Shown one piece after another: positions 1 to 10,862 of a stretch of 64,000 bases of DNA. This DNA is from Tetragonia tetragonoides (lineage: Eukaryota > Streptophyta > Magnoliopsida > Caryophyllales > Aizoaceae). Where the stretch lies: positions 11,342,501-11,406,500 of the forward strand of contig CM076147.1 of the NCBI GenBank assembly GCA_038025085.1, written 5' to 3'. Position numbers and translations under genes: made by a program. The notes under the pieces are model-generated. The model ran no database searches. It was not told the origin of the DNA and saw only the letters and a program-made list of their open reading frames with translations. Every line of letters starts with the position of its first letter. Position 1 is the stretch's first letter.

Positions 1-407
1 CCTGGTTTTCCTCCTCCTCACCCATGGGACGCTTCCCTTTGTCTTTGGGAGCAATAGAAGAAGAATGGAAGTTTTGTCTCTCTACAAGTGAAAATTTCAA
101 GTTTCAGATTCGCAAGAAATAAGTACCCATTCAACAATACAACCCGAAATTCAGCAACTAATCAGAAAAATAAACAAGTTCAAGACATAAACCAATGAAT
201 TTGGTCAAGAATCGACTTACCTTGAAGAAGTTGAATCACTAGTGAAGCTTTCGACAATGGTGGCTAGCTCGACAATGCTCTCGGCTGAGAAGACAAACAA
301 TGAACCAAAAACGTAAAAATTTCATGACAAAACAATTTAGCCAGCTCAAAGTGAGCGCCGCTAGCGGCGCTCGCTAAGAAGCCCAGCGCCGCTAACCTGG
401 GCTCTAA
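1..407 (-). mobile_element. Fragment of Tat/Ogre-type element with 5' part of antisense extra ORF
   Basis: This stretch resembles 29870-30330. Read on the minus strand it holds the N-terminus of the antisense extra ORF (AlaProLysAspLysGlyLys near position 50), but the start codon position reads ATT instead of ATG. About 165 nt upstream on the minus strand is a GTAAGT splice-donor-like site (plus strand around 214-220), conserved in the second copy near 30088. A perfect 20-bp GC-rich palindrome lies at 353-372. The fragment ends abruptly at the LTR that starts at 408, so it belongs to an element that A1 entered or was joined to. The match to the second copy is by eye. Confidence 0.6.
353..372. 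repeat. Perfect 20-bp GC-rich palindrome with core CCGCTAGCGG
   Basis: The sequence GAGCGCCGCTAGCGGCGCTC is its own reverse complement. Related palindromes with the same core lie in the LTR at 784-801 and upstream of the second antisense-ORF copy at 30231-30246. The function is unknown. A protein-binding site or a hairpin is possible. Confidence 0.7.
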
Positions 408-1680
408 TGTAGACGCCAAAAAAGCGCCTTCAGATTTCTCCGTAAAAGCCCGATGATGAAAGGAGTAATTTATAAACTTGAACGCTATTTTTGCTTTAAT
501 AGTTAACATAAGGTCTCAAGTTTTTCCTCTAAACACTCCTTTATTCTGTTCTCATTCAAAAGCTCCGCTCAAGACCTTTCCAATGACACCTCTCATGCCT
601 TTTTCGGACTCCCAGTCGCCAAGTTGTGAATCGGGAGTAGAACCTTCTTTTACCGTCCAAGGGTAAAACGACCTTTTCATATTTTTCGGAACACTAAAAT
701 TCCTCCGGAAAATTAAAATAGACTGGATGTCGTCATTATGACGACATCCAGCTGGCAGCTGACAGCCGTCAGCGGCCCTGACCAGCGCCGCTAGCGGCGC
801 TGACTCAGCTTCAAGCCCTACTCTTTTTTCAGCCCAAATTCAATTTTCGACTCCTTTTCATCCGTCCAGCCGTACTTCCTACGCCTATAAATACGACTCT
901 CCTCCCTTAGTTCAAAACACACAGTGTAGAGTTCACAACCTCTATTCTCAGGAGTATTAACACTGAGCTTCTCCCTCTTTCTTCCAAACTTATTCTTGAG
1001 ATCTTGTCTTTTACTATTCTTGTAAAATAAGCCTACAGTTCAGGTACTAACTTCTGAGGGCTCAAATAAATTAATTGCCTAATTGTTTATTTTCTAATAG
1101 TCATAATGTAGATATCATGCTAGAATAACGTTTTTATCACTTCCTAAATACTGTCCTTCCAAGCATGTCTAGCTGTTGTAATGCTCAACTTGTCAATCGA
1201 ATGCACGTCTAAACAAGGGTTAAAAATAAATGTTGTGATGCTTGTGATGAACCAATTAATAGTCTAAGTCTAGGTTGTTAATCCGGTTTTCCATGAGAAT
1301 TATGTCTTTAAATTATGAAGCAAACTTGAGTTAGTAGAGGCCGTCATAAAACAGGCGAGTTGGGTGCCTAACACCTTCCCACCTCGTACCTTCGCTCCCG
1401 AACCTATTATTCATGGGTACTCATATGTTCGATATGAGCAGGAGTCTTTCTAAAAACATGATCAGTTCACTTATCGCGCTATTGGGTTGTCCCTTTGGTT
1501 TGTCCCTTCGATAAAACGTCGATAGCAGATTTGTGACCTCTTTCATGGTTTCTATTCAATTCAAGTCTTTTCAAATGCTTTTCTAACTCGATGGTCCCTT
1601 GAACTTATCTAAACCCCCAACTTACAAATTTTCTAAAAGGACGCACTCCGTGGAGCGATGGAAAATCCCGGGTCCGTACA
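408..1680 (+). repeat. 5' LTR of Ty3/gypsy Tat-type element A1 (family A)
   Basis: The LTR starts TGTAGACGCC and ends GGGTCCGTACA, directly followed by a primer-binding site. Length is about 1273 bp. It matches the LTRs at 7775-9025 (-), 16285-17080 (-), 31763-33050 (+) and the solo LTR at 55735-56975, the last looking closest by eye. U3 carries a GC-rich palindrome at 784-801 about 85 bp before the TATA box. The U5 side has the block around 1350-1400 (GTGCCTAACACCTTCC) seen in every family A copy. No target-site duplication could be assigned because no partner 3' LTR can be placed with certainty. Confidence 0.88.
886..893 (+). promoter_or_regulatory. LTR TATA box (TATAAATA)
   Basis: TATAAATA lies in the middle of the LTR and is conserved at the same place in the other family A LTRs (near 32281 and 56172, and on the minus strand near 8565). 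It probably sets the retrotransposon transcript start at the U3/R boundary. Confidence 0.7.
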
Positions 1681-1681
1681 G

Positions 1682-1699
1682 TGGCGACTTCACTGGGGA
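1682..1699 (+). other. Primer-binding site of element A1
   Basis: TGGCGACTTCACTGGGGA begins one base after the LTR end. The same motif follows the LTRs at 18482 and 33052 and, on the minus strand, at 16266-16283. Tat/Ogre elements typically have a PBS of this form, reported as complementary to a tRNA-Arg 3' end (from memory, not checked). Confidence 0.85.
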
Positions 1700-2612
1700 T
1701 TTATTTAAGAGGGTGAGACTCGAAAGTCATGTTTGCTTAATTATTTAATAACGTGTTCCATATTTTTGCATCATTCGCATGTGCTTTGGCACAACCTTTT
1801 GATCGTTATCGACCCTCGAGGAAGTTTGTTTCGCAACTCGTAGACAATCCGTGTATCTAAAGGAATATACAGTTGTCCTATCGTGCAAATCGACGCTTCC
1901 TCACCCATGACTCATGAATATACAGTTGTCCTATCGTGAAAAAGAATTACATTTGATGTGTCGACCATCCGCCGAACGGAAATTGTAATTTGTCGTGGTA
2001 ACCTCACAGGAGCCAAAGGCCTCTAGCCCACATTCGTGCATTCGCTTGCTTATTGTGCATGTGTCGTTATAATGCCCGTTTGATCACACGTTTGCCTGTA
2101 ACTTTGTCATTGTAATGCTTACCTGAATGCATGAATATCGTGACAATGTGCCAACATGTACTTACGTGCTAGGAGTCTTTTCTTTTATTTTTAGCCAGTT
2201 CCTAATGCCCGAAGATGGTGCGAGAATTCAATTCAATAACACCCGTCATGAACAATTTTCTAGGACCTTTTTAGCAAAAAAAAAAAGAGCCTGTCTTCCA
2301 ATTTCCCCTCTCCTTTTTTCTATTTTCATTATTTTCTTTTTCTTTTGATGTACTTCAGATTCGGTCAAACAAAGAGAGAAAATCGAAAACAAAAAAAAAA
2401 GACAAAAACAAAAAAGTGCCGTCGAAAAAAAAAATCAATCAAATTCGAAAAAAAAATCAAAATAAAAAAAAAAGAGACCAAAATTCTTTTTTTTTATTTT
2501 TTATTTTTATCGCATTTTCTATTTTTCTTATTTTCGTTCATCGACTTTATTTTCCTCTGATATTAGAGAAATATTTGGGCACTTAGGTTTAAGATCTTTT
2601 CTTTAGGACAAT
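1700..2612 (+). other. 5' leader of element A1, no gene
   Basis: Untranslated leader between PBS and gag. It is homologous to the leaders at 33070-33986 and, inverted, 15415-16264. The second half (about 2270-2560) is a low-complexity A/T tract with long A and T runs. The lysine- and phenylalanine-rich open frames there are compositional artefacts. I see no conserved coding signal. Confidence 0.65.
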
Positions 2613-4068
2613 ATGTTTTCTTCTATGTGGGGGTCAACATTTTTTTTAGGTGAGAGTCCCATGGTCTTTTTCATGTTACTAAGTGCTCTGTGCTTGCTAT
2701 TCAGGATAGGGGGTCCAAAGAAGAAAGGAAATCTTGAGAAAAGTTGGGCTCGGCCTTCAGTAAGGCTGGTTCGTCTGCAACCGTCTACACCACAAGGTTC
2801 TCGTTTACCTCCACCACAAACAGCCTCACCATCAATAAATTCGCCATCACTACATACCTTTTTCTCCACACCTATCACCCTTTCCAACATCACGATGCCT
2901 AAGACCACTGATGAAAGACTGGACGAGCTCATGAGTGGGCTAGAAAGGGTACGACTCAAGGTTGAAGATATAGAAAGGAAAAGAGAAGAAGAAACAAGAG
3001 TTGCCTTTGATTCCGACTCAGAGGAAAAAGGGCCAAATGCCATGCTGGCTAAGATCACCTCTGTGCTCAAGAGTAGCGGCCTGATTTCCAACTACAGTGC
3101 TAATGTGGGGAAGTTTGACACTAAAATCAAGGGCAAACTTCCGGCCAAATTATATATACCTGAAATGCCCATCTTCACTGGAGTCGACAGTCCGCATGAT
3201 CACCTGAAATCCTTCACTACTGCTATGGCTCTAAGAGGAATCAACAAGAAACTCTATGCCCATCTGTTTCCCTAGACCCTTGATACCCATGCTCGACGAT
3301 GGTTCTACACCCTGGATTTGGAAAGGTACCCAACCTGGTCCGATTTTAGCACAGTCTTCCTGGCTCGATACAAGGATAATGCCACACTCCCCATCACTTT
3401 GAGAGAACTCCAAATCACCACTCAAGAGAAGAACGAGGGATTCACTAGGTTCCTCCGTCGATGGAAGTCTAAGATAGATGAAATGGTGGAAAAACCTTCT
3501 GAAGCTGAACAAATTAGGCATTTAATCAAAAGCCTGCAACCAGTCTACAAAAACCATCTTCAGTATCAAGCCATTGACTCATATCAACGTCTTTATGACG
3601 TCGACATCCTCATTGAAGATGATCTCAACAAAAACAAAGACCAGGTCACCCCTAAGCCCTTCACTTATGGGAGAGATAAGAGGACAACTGCTGGAACCTC
3701 TTCTGGAGCTCAGGTTAACGAGGTAGCTACTGTGAATACCTTTGCTGAAAGAAAGCTACCAAGAGAATTCAACCCCTAGGTATGACCTTGTCACATGCTC
3801 TTGAAAGAATGGTCAAAAATAATCTGCTGTAACCTATCGGTCCTACTCCAGAACCATCTATTAAAGGCCGCAACTGGAAAGAGGGCGAGTATTGCAAGTA
3901 CCATCAAGGAAAAGGGCATGACACCGACAACTGTTGGGCTCTTAAACATGCTATCTAAGATAAGATTGAAAATGGTACCATACCCTTACCAAAACCAGGA
4001 CAAGCACCCAGCAATTCCAACAACCCTTTGGGTGGCATCCTGCATATTAGTATTGAAGATGCCTTAGG
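2613..4068 (+). pseudogene. gag: Broken gag of Tat-type element A1
   Basis: Gag polyprotein, which would form the retrotransposon particle. The best start is the ATG at 2895 (MetProLysThrThrAspGluArg); the frame is also open from 2613. A coiled-coil-like charged N-terminus leads into the capsid-type region (about 3130-3620, LysGlyLysLeuProAlaLys through IleAspSerTyrGlnArgLeu), then a zinc knuckle CX2HX4HX4C at about 3893-3934. The gag of B1 and the minus-strand gag of A2 share this order. Defects are a TAG at 3273-3275, a 1-nt deletion in the C run at 3773-3776 that shifts the frame, and two TAA codons further on. Several stops look like C-to-T changes at Gln codons. It is non-functional as it stands. 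Confidence 0.85.
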
Positions 4069-4070
4069 AC

Positions 4071-5738
4071 TTGAGATCGCCGGAAATATGGGACAGCGAC
4101 GAGGAAGACGTATGGGAAGTCCAAACCAGACCTCCCATAGGCGTGACTCATTTGACAAGTTCTTGTCATCATTATAGGCCACCAAACATCTATAGTGACA
4201 GAGTTGACCCTCCAGTTGAAGAAGAAGCTGAAGAAATTCCGGCCAAAGACAAAGAATCTCCCATCACAGGACAGCTCAAAAGAATCAAGGCTGATATCTC
4301 CATTTGGCAGCTCTTAGCCTCGTCCTACGAACACCGAGAAGCCATTCTGGAAGCCTTGTCAAAAGTTTCTGTGTCACAAGATATGAGGCCCGACGAGCTG
4401 GGCAGTTTCTTAGTAGGGGATAAACCTCAACCAACCATCACCTTCTCCGACAGCGAGCTACCTCCTGAAGGATCCTCACACAACAATGCTTTATACTTGA
4501 CTATATTTGCTATGGGCAAGTATGTGCCTATGACCCTAGTGGACAATGGATCCGCCGGGAATGTATGCCCGTTAAGAACCGCAGCAAAATTGGGCATCGA
4601 TATCAAGAATCTGGCTCACTCAGCACAAGGCTTGCGTGCTTATGACAACTCCAGCCGAAAGGTCCTAGGCACCATAACCATGAATGTCACCTCAGGAGCT
4701 ATAGAGAAAATGGTCCAGTTTTATGTCATGAATATTCCGACCACTTTCAACCTGCTGTTGGGACGACCTTGGCTCCATGGTCTAAATGCTGTAGGCTCTA
4801 CTCTCCATCAAAAAGTCAAGATGATGCTAGAAGGAGAAATTGTGGAAATCGAAGACAATCCTATCAAAGCCACTATTGATAAGGCTCCCGTCTTAAAAAT
4901 AGAATATGATAGTGAAGACATTGACCTTTGGGGATTCTCTCCCGAAGAAGTGGCCCTCATAGAAGAAGACACGATGTCTTACACCTCCGCTAGTTCTGAA
5001 GAGTTCGAAACGTACCCTCCTGAAGAAATAGGAGAACCTGATGAGTTCGAATAAATAAAAGAAACCATCGAAGGGATTTCTATCTATGTGGCACACCACC
5101 ACAATGCAATTCGGCAAATGAAGGAGAAAATTGCTTTACTAGACCGACCCATAGAGTGTAACATTGTTTTGGCAAAAGGGGAAGTTTGTTTCCAACATGA
5201 TGAGATGTTTAGCCAGATGTTTAAGTACGGATACGCTCATCCGAGAATACCTACTTCTCAAATTCTTCCAAGGGACGGGGATCCCTATCTTAGGTGCAAA
5301 TATTGTGAAGCCAATGGGCATCATACCAACTAGTGCAAGCGCCTAAAAAAGGTAATCACCTCCTTCATTGATCGTGGAACCATGTGGTCTCCCAGCACTT
5401 GAGCCATAAAAGGGTGGCGTCGCTTCGACCAGAAACAATACACTCCACTGAACGCCCCCATTGGGAACGTTATGAATGTACTCATGTGGAGAAGAGACCT
5501 TAAGCCCATGATTCCGACTGACAACCTCCAGGAGATAAAAAGGGATAAAGATTTCTATTGCCGCTATCATCGAGTCTTCGGCCACTACACGGACGACTGC
5601 GTCCGCTTGAAGGACGACATATAGGAAATCATAAACCGCGGAGAAATCATGATACCTACGAGGCCTGGAATTAGTTGGTTACCCGCAATAGCTAGAGGAA
5701 TCGAGTCTGAGTCGCCAAGTTTTGTCGAGTTAGGATCT
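4071..5738 (+). pseudogene. pol: Protease region plus two zinc-knuckle motifs of element A1 (broken)
   Basis: The 327-residue open part (4071-5054) contains a retropepsin-like aspartic protease. The active-site loop reads ThrLeuValAspAsnGlySer, followed by AsnValCysPro, and the flap/helix side reads LeuLeuLeuGlyArgProTrpLeuHisGly. After a TAA at 5052-5054 the frame continues with two CCHC-like modules: CysLysTyrCysGluAlaAsnGlyHisHis near 5299-5335 (its last Cys follows a TAG) and CysArgTyrHis...His...Cys near 5551-5595. Both modules recur in the derivative at 34.6-34.9 kb, so they belong to this lineage. At least three stops interrupt the reading frame. The DNGS active site differs from the usual D-S/T-G but is shared with element B1, so it is probably normal for the family. 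Confidence 0.75.
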
Positions 5739-6031
5739 TAGCTAAATCTTTAGTTTGAGTCTGGAACAGGGGGTGTTCCCCTTTTACTTTTCCTTCTAAA
5801 TCTAGTTTCTTTTTGACGGGAATTAGAGACCCTCTTCTCTAAAGTCATGTGTGCTTATCTCTTTTTGATATTCAATAAAAATTCCTCTTGCTCATTTCTT
5901 TCTTTGTTTAACTATTGATAAATCCAATAAACTCAAAAGTTGCACATATCATTAACTAATCAATTTAAGCAATGTAAGTAAACTTCGCAAAGCAAGAATA
6001 CAAATTATCACTTTCGCAGGAATTTGAGTAG
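5739..6031 (+). other. Non-coding remnant across a large RT/RNase H deletion in A1
   Basis: This region joins the sequence downstream of the protease to the spacer just before integrase. RT and both RNase H domains, which occupy about 1.9 kb in B1 (22700-24540), are absent. The first part matches 35503-35660 of the derivative at 33-35.8 kb. No coding domain is present. Confidence 0.6.
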
Positions 6032-7367
6032 TTGAACTCCCTCAACGATGCCACTCCACAAAGAAGAAGTGAGCCAGCTTTCTGCAACAACCTCGACACA
6101 GATATGACCCTGGCTCCGATCGAAGAAGATCCTTGGTACCAAGACGTCTTCAACTACATCACCAAAGGAATATACCCTCAAAATGCACCACTAAGAGCTA
6201 CACGGGCAATCCGTCTCTTAGCGGCGCAATACATAGAATACAAGGGGGCTTTGTACAAGAAATCCCACAACGGGGTCAACCTCAGACGCGTGAACTCCGA
6301 AGAAGCCGCAGAGATTATGGACGAGGTACACAATGGTGTGTGCGGACCACACATGAATGGCCGAATGCTCTCTAGAAAGGTCCTACGACTGGGATACTAC
6401 TGGACCACTATGGAAAGGGATTGTTACGACTATGTCAAGAAGTGGAAGAAATGTCAGATATATGCCAACCTACAGCATATGCCGCCCTCGATGCTCCACA
6501 ACTTCACATCCCCTTCGCCAATTTCCGCATGGGGAATAGATATCATTGGTAAAAAATACCCCGAAAGGCTCGGGAGGACATGAATACATCCTAGTGGCCA
6601 TAGACTATTTTACCAAATGGGTTGAAGCCCAATCCTATGCCGTCCTTACCTCCAAACAAGTGTCAAAATTCATAAGGAACAACATCATTTGCCAATACGG
6701 CGTTCCGCATGAAATCATCAGTGACCATGGATCCCATTTCAACTCCGAGACAGCCACTCTCCTCAAAAACTACAAAATCCAGTACCACAAATCGTCCCCA
6801 AACCAACGGCGCAGTGAAAGCCGTCATGAAAAACCTCAAGACTATCATTGAAAAGATGATAGAAAACTACAAAGATTGGCCCATAAAACTCACATTTGCC
6901 ATTTGGGGATATAGGACATCCATAAGATCCTCTACGGGAGCAACACCTTATTCCCTAGTCTACGTAATGAAAGCGGTTCTACCCATAGAAGTCCAATTAC
7001 CCTCCATGCGCATAGCCTTAGAGGGAGAAATTCCCGAAACCCAATGGGTACAAACCCGCTACAAAGAACTCATGTTCACAGATGAAAGACGCCTACGGGC
7101 CCTAGACCATTCCCACATGTACCAGCAATGCATGGCAAGAGCATTCAACACAAATGTTCGACCTCGGAATTTAAGGGAAGGGGACTTAGTTTGGAAAGAA
7201 CTACGTGCCCCAGTTACTGACCCCAGAGGCAAATTTCGACCAAACTGGTCCGGCCCATTCATCATCAAAGACATCTTATCAGGAGACGCGGTCAGACTCA
7301 TGGACATTGGCGGCATCGAGTTCAGTCAGCTCACCAATATGGACCAACTGAAGAAGTGCTACGTCTA
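6032..7367 (+). pseudogene. pol: Broken integrase of Tat-type element A1
   Basis: Integrase would insert the element's cDNA into the genome. The zinc-binding part (about 6320-6465) keeps both His residues (GluValHisAsnGly and GlyProHisMetAsn), but the first Cys of the expected C-X2-C is Trp (ValLysLysTrpLysLysCys). The core keeps the first Asp (TrpGlyIleAspIleIleGly) and the second Asp (IleIleSerAspHisGlySer). The catalytic Glu is replaced by Lys (GlyAlaValLysAlaVal near 6815). Frameshifts lie near 6550 and 6790. The C-terminal part (to 7367, AspGlnLeuLysLysCysTyrVal) is open and ends in TAA. It is inactive on three separate counts. The B1 copy keeps the catalytic Glu. Confidence 0.88.
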
Positions 7368-7674
7368 AAAAAAAAATGAAATTTAAACAAAAAAAAAGAC
7401 GTACACAAATTGAACGAACTATGCTGGCCTGATTCCACACTGGATACGTAGGTAACCCTTTTAAGGGGCCCGGCCAAAATCAATCCAAAATTCCATTCAA
7501 CTCATTCAAAAAAGGGATAATCTTTATTTAAACTGAACGAATAAGCTTACATTGCAAAAACAAAATTAACTTACTAAGCTTACAAAAAAGAAAGTGCTAC
7601 TACGAGGGTTTAAGCTAAACAAACTCTTATTACTTTTTGTTTTAAAACTAGACTTGCTTTCTAAGAAAACTCCT
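7368..7674 (+). other. 3' non-coding region after integrase of A1
   Basis: After the integrase stop come A-rich runs and a conserved block near 7412-7460 (GGCCTGATTCCACACTGGAT). The same block appears inverted near 11270-11325 in A2, so it marks the post-integrase region of the family. There is no gene here. Confidence 0.6.
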
Positions 7675-7774
7675 TTAATCCTTCTTCTCTTTAGAAGGCT
7701 TCGTCGGAGAGTTCTTCTTTGAATGACCCTGGCTTGAGGACGACCTGTGATCGCTTTCTTGAGTCGGGGACTTG
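7675..7774 (-). pseudogene. C-terminus of antisense extra ORF of A1, cut by A2
   Basis: On the minus strand an open frame encodes a Ser/Lys-rich tail (SerLysLysAsnSerProThrLysProSer) ending in TAA at 7677-7675. It is cut off on its upstream side by the LTR of A2 at 7775. Its place, downstream of integrase and antisense to the element, matches the antisense plant-mobile-domain ORF whose other end lies at 28936-29924. I infer that both belong to the same kind of ORF. The domain itself is not present in this short piece. Confidence 0.45.
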
Positions 7775-9025
7775 TGTAAGGACACGAGATTTCTACCGCC
7801 ACGGAGTGCGTCCTTATAGAAAATTTGTAAGCTGGGGGCTTTAGATAAGTTCAAGGGACCATCGAGTTAGAAAATCTTTTGTAAAGACTTCAATTGACTA
7901 AAAACCATGAAAGATATCACAAATCTGCTATCGGCGTTTTATCGAAGGGACAAACCGAAGGGACAACCCAATAGCGCTATAAGTGAACTGATCATGTTTT
8001 TAGAAAGACTCCCGCTCATATAGAACATATGAGTACCCAAGAATAAAGGGTTCGGGGGCGAAGGTACGAGGTGGGAAGGTGTTAGGCACCCAACTCGCCC
8101 GTATTATGACGGTCTCTACTAACTCAAGTTTGCTTAATAATTGAAAGACATAATTCCCATGCAAAACCGGATTAACAACCTAGACTTAAACTATTAATTG
8201 GTTCATCACAAGCATCACGACATTTATTATTAACCCTTGTTTAGACATGCATTCGATTGGCAAATTGAGCATTACGACGACTAGACATGCTTGGAAGGAC
8301 AATATTTAGGAAACAATAAAAGACGTATTCTAGCATGATATCTACATTATGACTATTGGAAAATAAACAATTAAGCAATTAATTTAATTTGAGCCCTCAG
8401 GAGTTAGTACCTGAACTGTAGGCTATAGTTGACAGGAATAGTAAAAGACAAGATCTCAAGAATAAATTTGGAAGAAAGAGGGAGAAGCTCAGTGTTAATA
8501 CTCGTGAGAATAGAGGTTGTCAACTGTAGACTTTGTGTTTTCAACTGAGGGAGGAGGGTCGTATTTATAGGCCCAGGAAGTAGGGCTGGGCAGCTGAAAA
8601 GGAGCCGAAACTTGAATTTGGGCTGAAAAAAACAGTCGGGCTTGAAGCTGGTGAGGGTCGCTGACGGCTGTCAGGTGCCAGTTGGATGTCGTTATAATGA
8701 CGACATCCAGTCTATTTTAATTTTTCGTAGGAATTTTAGTGTTCCGAAAAATATAAAAAGACCGTTTTACCCTTGGACGGTAAAAGACGGTTCTACCCTC
8801 GGTTCACAACTTGGTGACCAAGAGTCGGAAAAAGGCATGAGATGTGTCGTTGGAAAGCTCTTGAACGGGGCTTTTGAATGAGACTAGAATAAAGGAGCGT
8901 TTAGAGGAAAAACCCGAGACCTTATCTTAAGTTTTAAAGCAAAAATAACGTTCAAGTTTATAAATTACTTCTTTCATCATCGGGCTTTTGCGGAGGAATC
9001 TGAAACCACTTTTTTGGCGTCTACA
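7775..9025 (-). repeat. 3' LTR of minus-strand element A2 (family A)
   Basis: On the plus strand it runs from TGTAAGGACACG to GGCGTCTACA, the reverse complement of a family A LTR. Length is 1251 bp. The flank beyond 9025 is a purine tract when read on the minus strand, and there is no PBS beyond 7775. It is therefore the 3' LTR of an element whose body lies at higher coordinates. Its 5' partner is the shortened LTR at 16285-17080. The TATA box lies near 8562-8569 on the minus strand. Confidence 0.87.
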
Positions 9026-9040
9026 AAAGCCCCCACTTTT
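9026..9040 (-). other. Polypurine tract of element A2
   Basis: On the minus strand the sequence TAAAAGTGGGGGCTTT abuts the LTR start. The tract before the LTR at 31763 is nearly identical (AGTGGGGGCTTC). In LTR retrotransposons it primes plus-strand DNA synthesis. Confidence 0.75.
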
Positions 9041-10607
9041 ATCGAGCTTGAGTAAAAGCGAAGATCAAAGTATTCCGAAGTCGACATGCAGGATGCTGAT
9101 GTGCACATGGTGTGTGAGAGTGTACAGTATGTATGCATATGAAGACAAACCTGAGTTGGGACATGCTCGTAGCATGCTAAGATTTCATCTCTGTGAACAC
9201 AAGAGTAATAAAGGTTATGGTTAGCATGATAGAACACCGCTCGTAGATGGTCTAAACGTCTGCTGGGGACCTGTATTCAAAATGAATGAAAAAGTTAGTA
9301 ATACTTTGAGAATGATCAAGGTAGAGTGCTTCGATAAACAGTGACTAAACACCACTTGGCGGATGTCGAGATTCCATCCCTGTACGAGAAACGAAAAAGT
9401 CAACGAGACAGCGCGATTAAAAATAACGGCTGTAAAAATGGTTAGTAACGTGAGAGTGAATAGTATAAATGCTTTATTCTGAGCAAACATTGACTAAGCA
9501 CCACTCGGCGGATGCCGAGATTCCGTCCCCGCACAAGAAACAAAAAGGTCGATGAGACAACGCAATCAAAATAACGGCTGTAAAAATGGTTAAAACATAT
9601 GAACAATTTAAATGCAATAGCTTAAACAATCATTGACTGAAACATATAAAAAAAAATAATGGACAGTATAACCGCAACAGTTTAAGCAATCATTGACTGA
9701 CACATAATAAGTAACCTCGTAGAAGGATGGTTTAACCGCAATAGCTTAAGCGATCATTGACTGACCCGAATTTTGTGACCTCGCAGAAGGACAGTTTAAC
9801 CACAATAGATTAAGCGATCATTGACTGACCCCAAAATTTGTGACATTGGGACATATGTGACTTTGGGACATCGGGACATTTGGGATATTGGGACATCGGG
9901 ACCTTTGGGATATTTGAGACATTGGGGCATTTGAGATTTTTGGGATATTAAGACATTGGGACATTTGGGATTTTTGGAATATCGGGACATTTGGAATTTT
10001 TTTTTAGATATTGGGACATCGGGTCATTGGGATTTTTTTTGGTTATTTGTGAGGCCGACGGATTTACCGGGCTTAAGATAATTTGACACTCCGGGCGATA
10101 AATGTCGTCGGGACATATATCCGGGCTCGTGTATTTGGGACCTGCAAAATAATTGGGTTAGTTTTACCTGAGCATAATTGGTACCGTAAGATGGGCCAAC
10201 TGTTGAATTTTGAATTAGTGCGCCAAAGGGACTCGCTCCAACGCGCTCCGCACTGGCATTCGTCGTGAACGAACCGTGCGAAATAATAGTTTTTGAGCTG
10301 GAATTAAAGTCGGGGGACAGCAGGGGGCCCTCGCGTGCAGACTGTTGTTGGAAGGTTATTTCTATTCTTGGTTGTAGTCAGAAGGTCACTTTTGGGCATG
10401 ATCATGAGTTTCGGCCTTGCTGGTTTCGATAGAGAGCGGGTAGGCTCAAACCTGTAGTGGAAATATGCACATAGGGAAAAGATGTAATAGACATGCCCGA
10501 TTGACCATGACAAGATGCACAAGACATGACATAGTAATATACATGGGGCGAAGGGGAATTGACATGTAAACACGCAGGGACTCAAGACACTGAGAAATTA
10601 TGTACAC
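9041..10607 (-). repeat. 3' non-coding region of A2 with three tandem-repeat arrays
   Basis: Read on the plus strand: two units of about 150 bp near 9344-9440 and 9495-9590 (sharing GGATGCCGAGATTCC-like text); about four units of 50-70 bp carrying CATTGACTGA between about 9610 and 9835; then a TTGGGACAT/TTTGGGAT minisatellite at about 9836-10060. The block near 10120-10230 matches, inverted, 30370-30475. The first two arrays are also present, inverted, at 31005-31455. The minisatellite is not: a different 62-bp array occupies its place there. No coding domain is recognisable from 10270 to 10600. Confidence 0.7.
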
Positions 10608-10862
10608 ATGCATGCCTTTGAAGCCGACTCTAGTACTTATGCAAATATGATGTATGCAGACTCTATTGACTCACAGCTCCATGCGGCCTACCTTAACATG
10701 CACGACTCTCCTATAGGGTCTGAAGAGGGTCTTCATATGGGAAAAGCTTTTGTGATCAAGAATTTCATTCCTGTGGTGATCTTGACAGAGTATGTGACAA
10801 GTGGTGCAAGACTGGGTGCAGTCAAGGAAGAATCAACCCCCAGTTTGATGTGTGGTTCTTGA
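10608..10862 (+). CDS. Unrecognised 84-codon ORF, antisense to element A2
   Basis: An ATG-started open frame of 84 codons begins MetHisAlaPheGluAlaAsp and ends ThrProSerLeuMetCysGlySer. I do not recognise it. Its composition is ordinary, unlike the low-complexity frames nearby, and it is antisense to A2 in the zone where related elements carry the antisense extra ORF. After its stop the same frame is quickly closed. It could be the remnant of a different antisense ORF or a chance frame. Confidence 0.3.
   Translation: MHAFEADSSTYANMMYADSIDSQLHAAYLNMHDSPIGSEEGLHMGKAFVIKNFIPVVILTEYVTSGARLGAVKEESTPSLMCGS

Noticed and set aside
2345..2560. Lys-rich and Phe-rich open frames in the A1 leader
   Set aside because: They follow from long A and T runs; no conservation with the leader at 33.0-34.0 kb.
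5976..6020. Mini-intron (GTAAGT to GCAG) before integrase of A1
   Set aside because: About 45 bp is too short for a plant intron and the flanks belong to a deletion junction.
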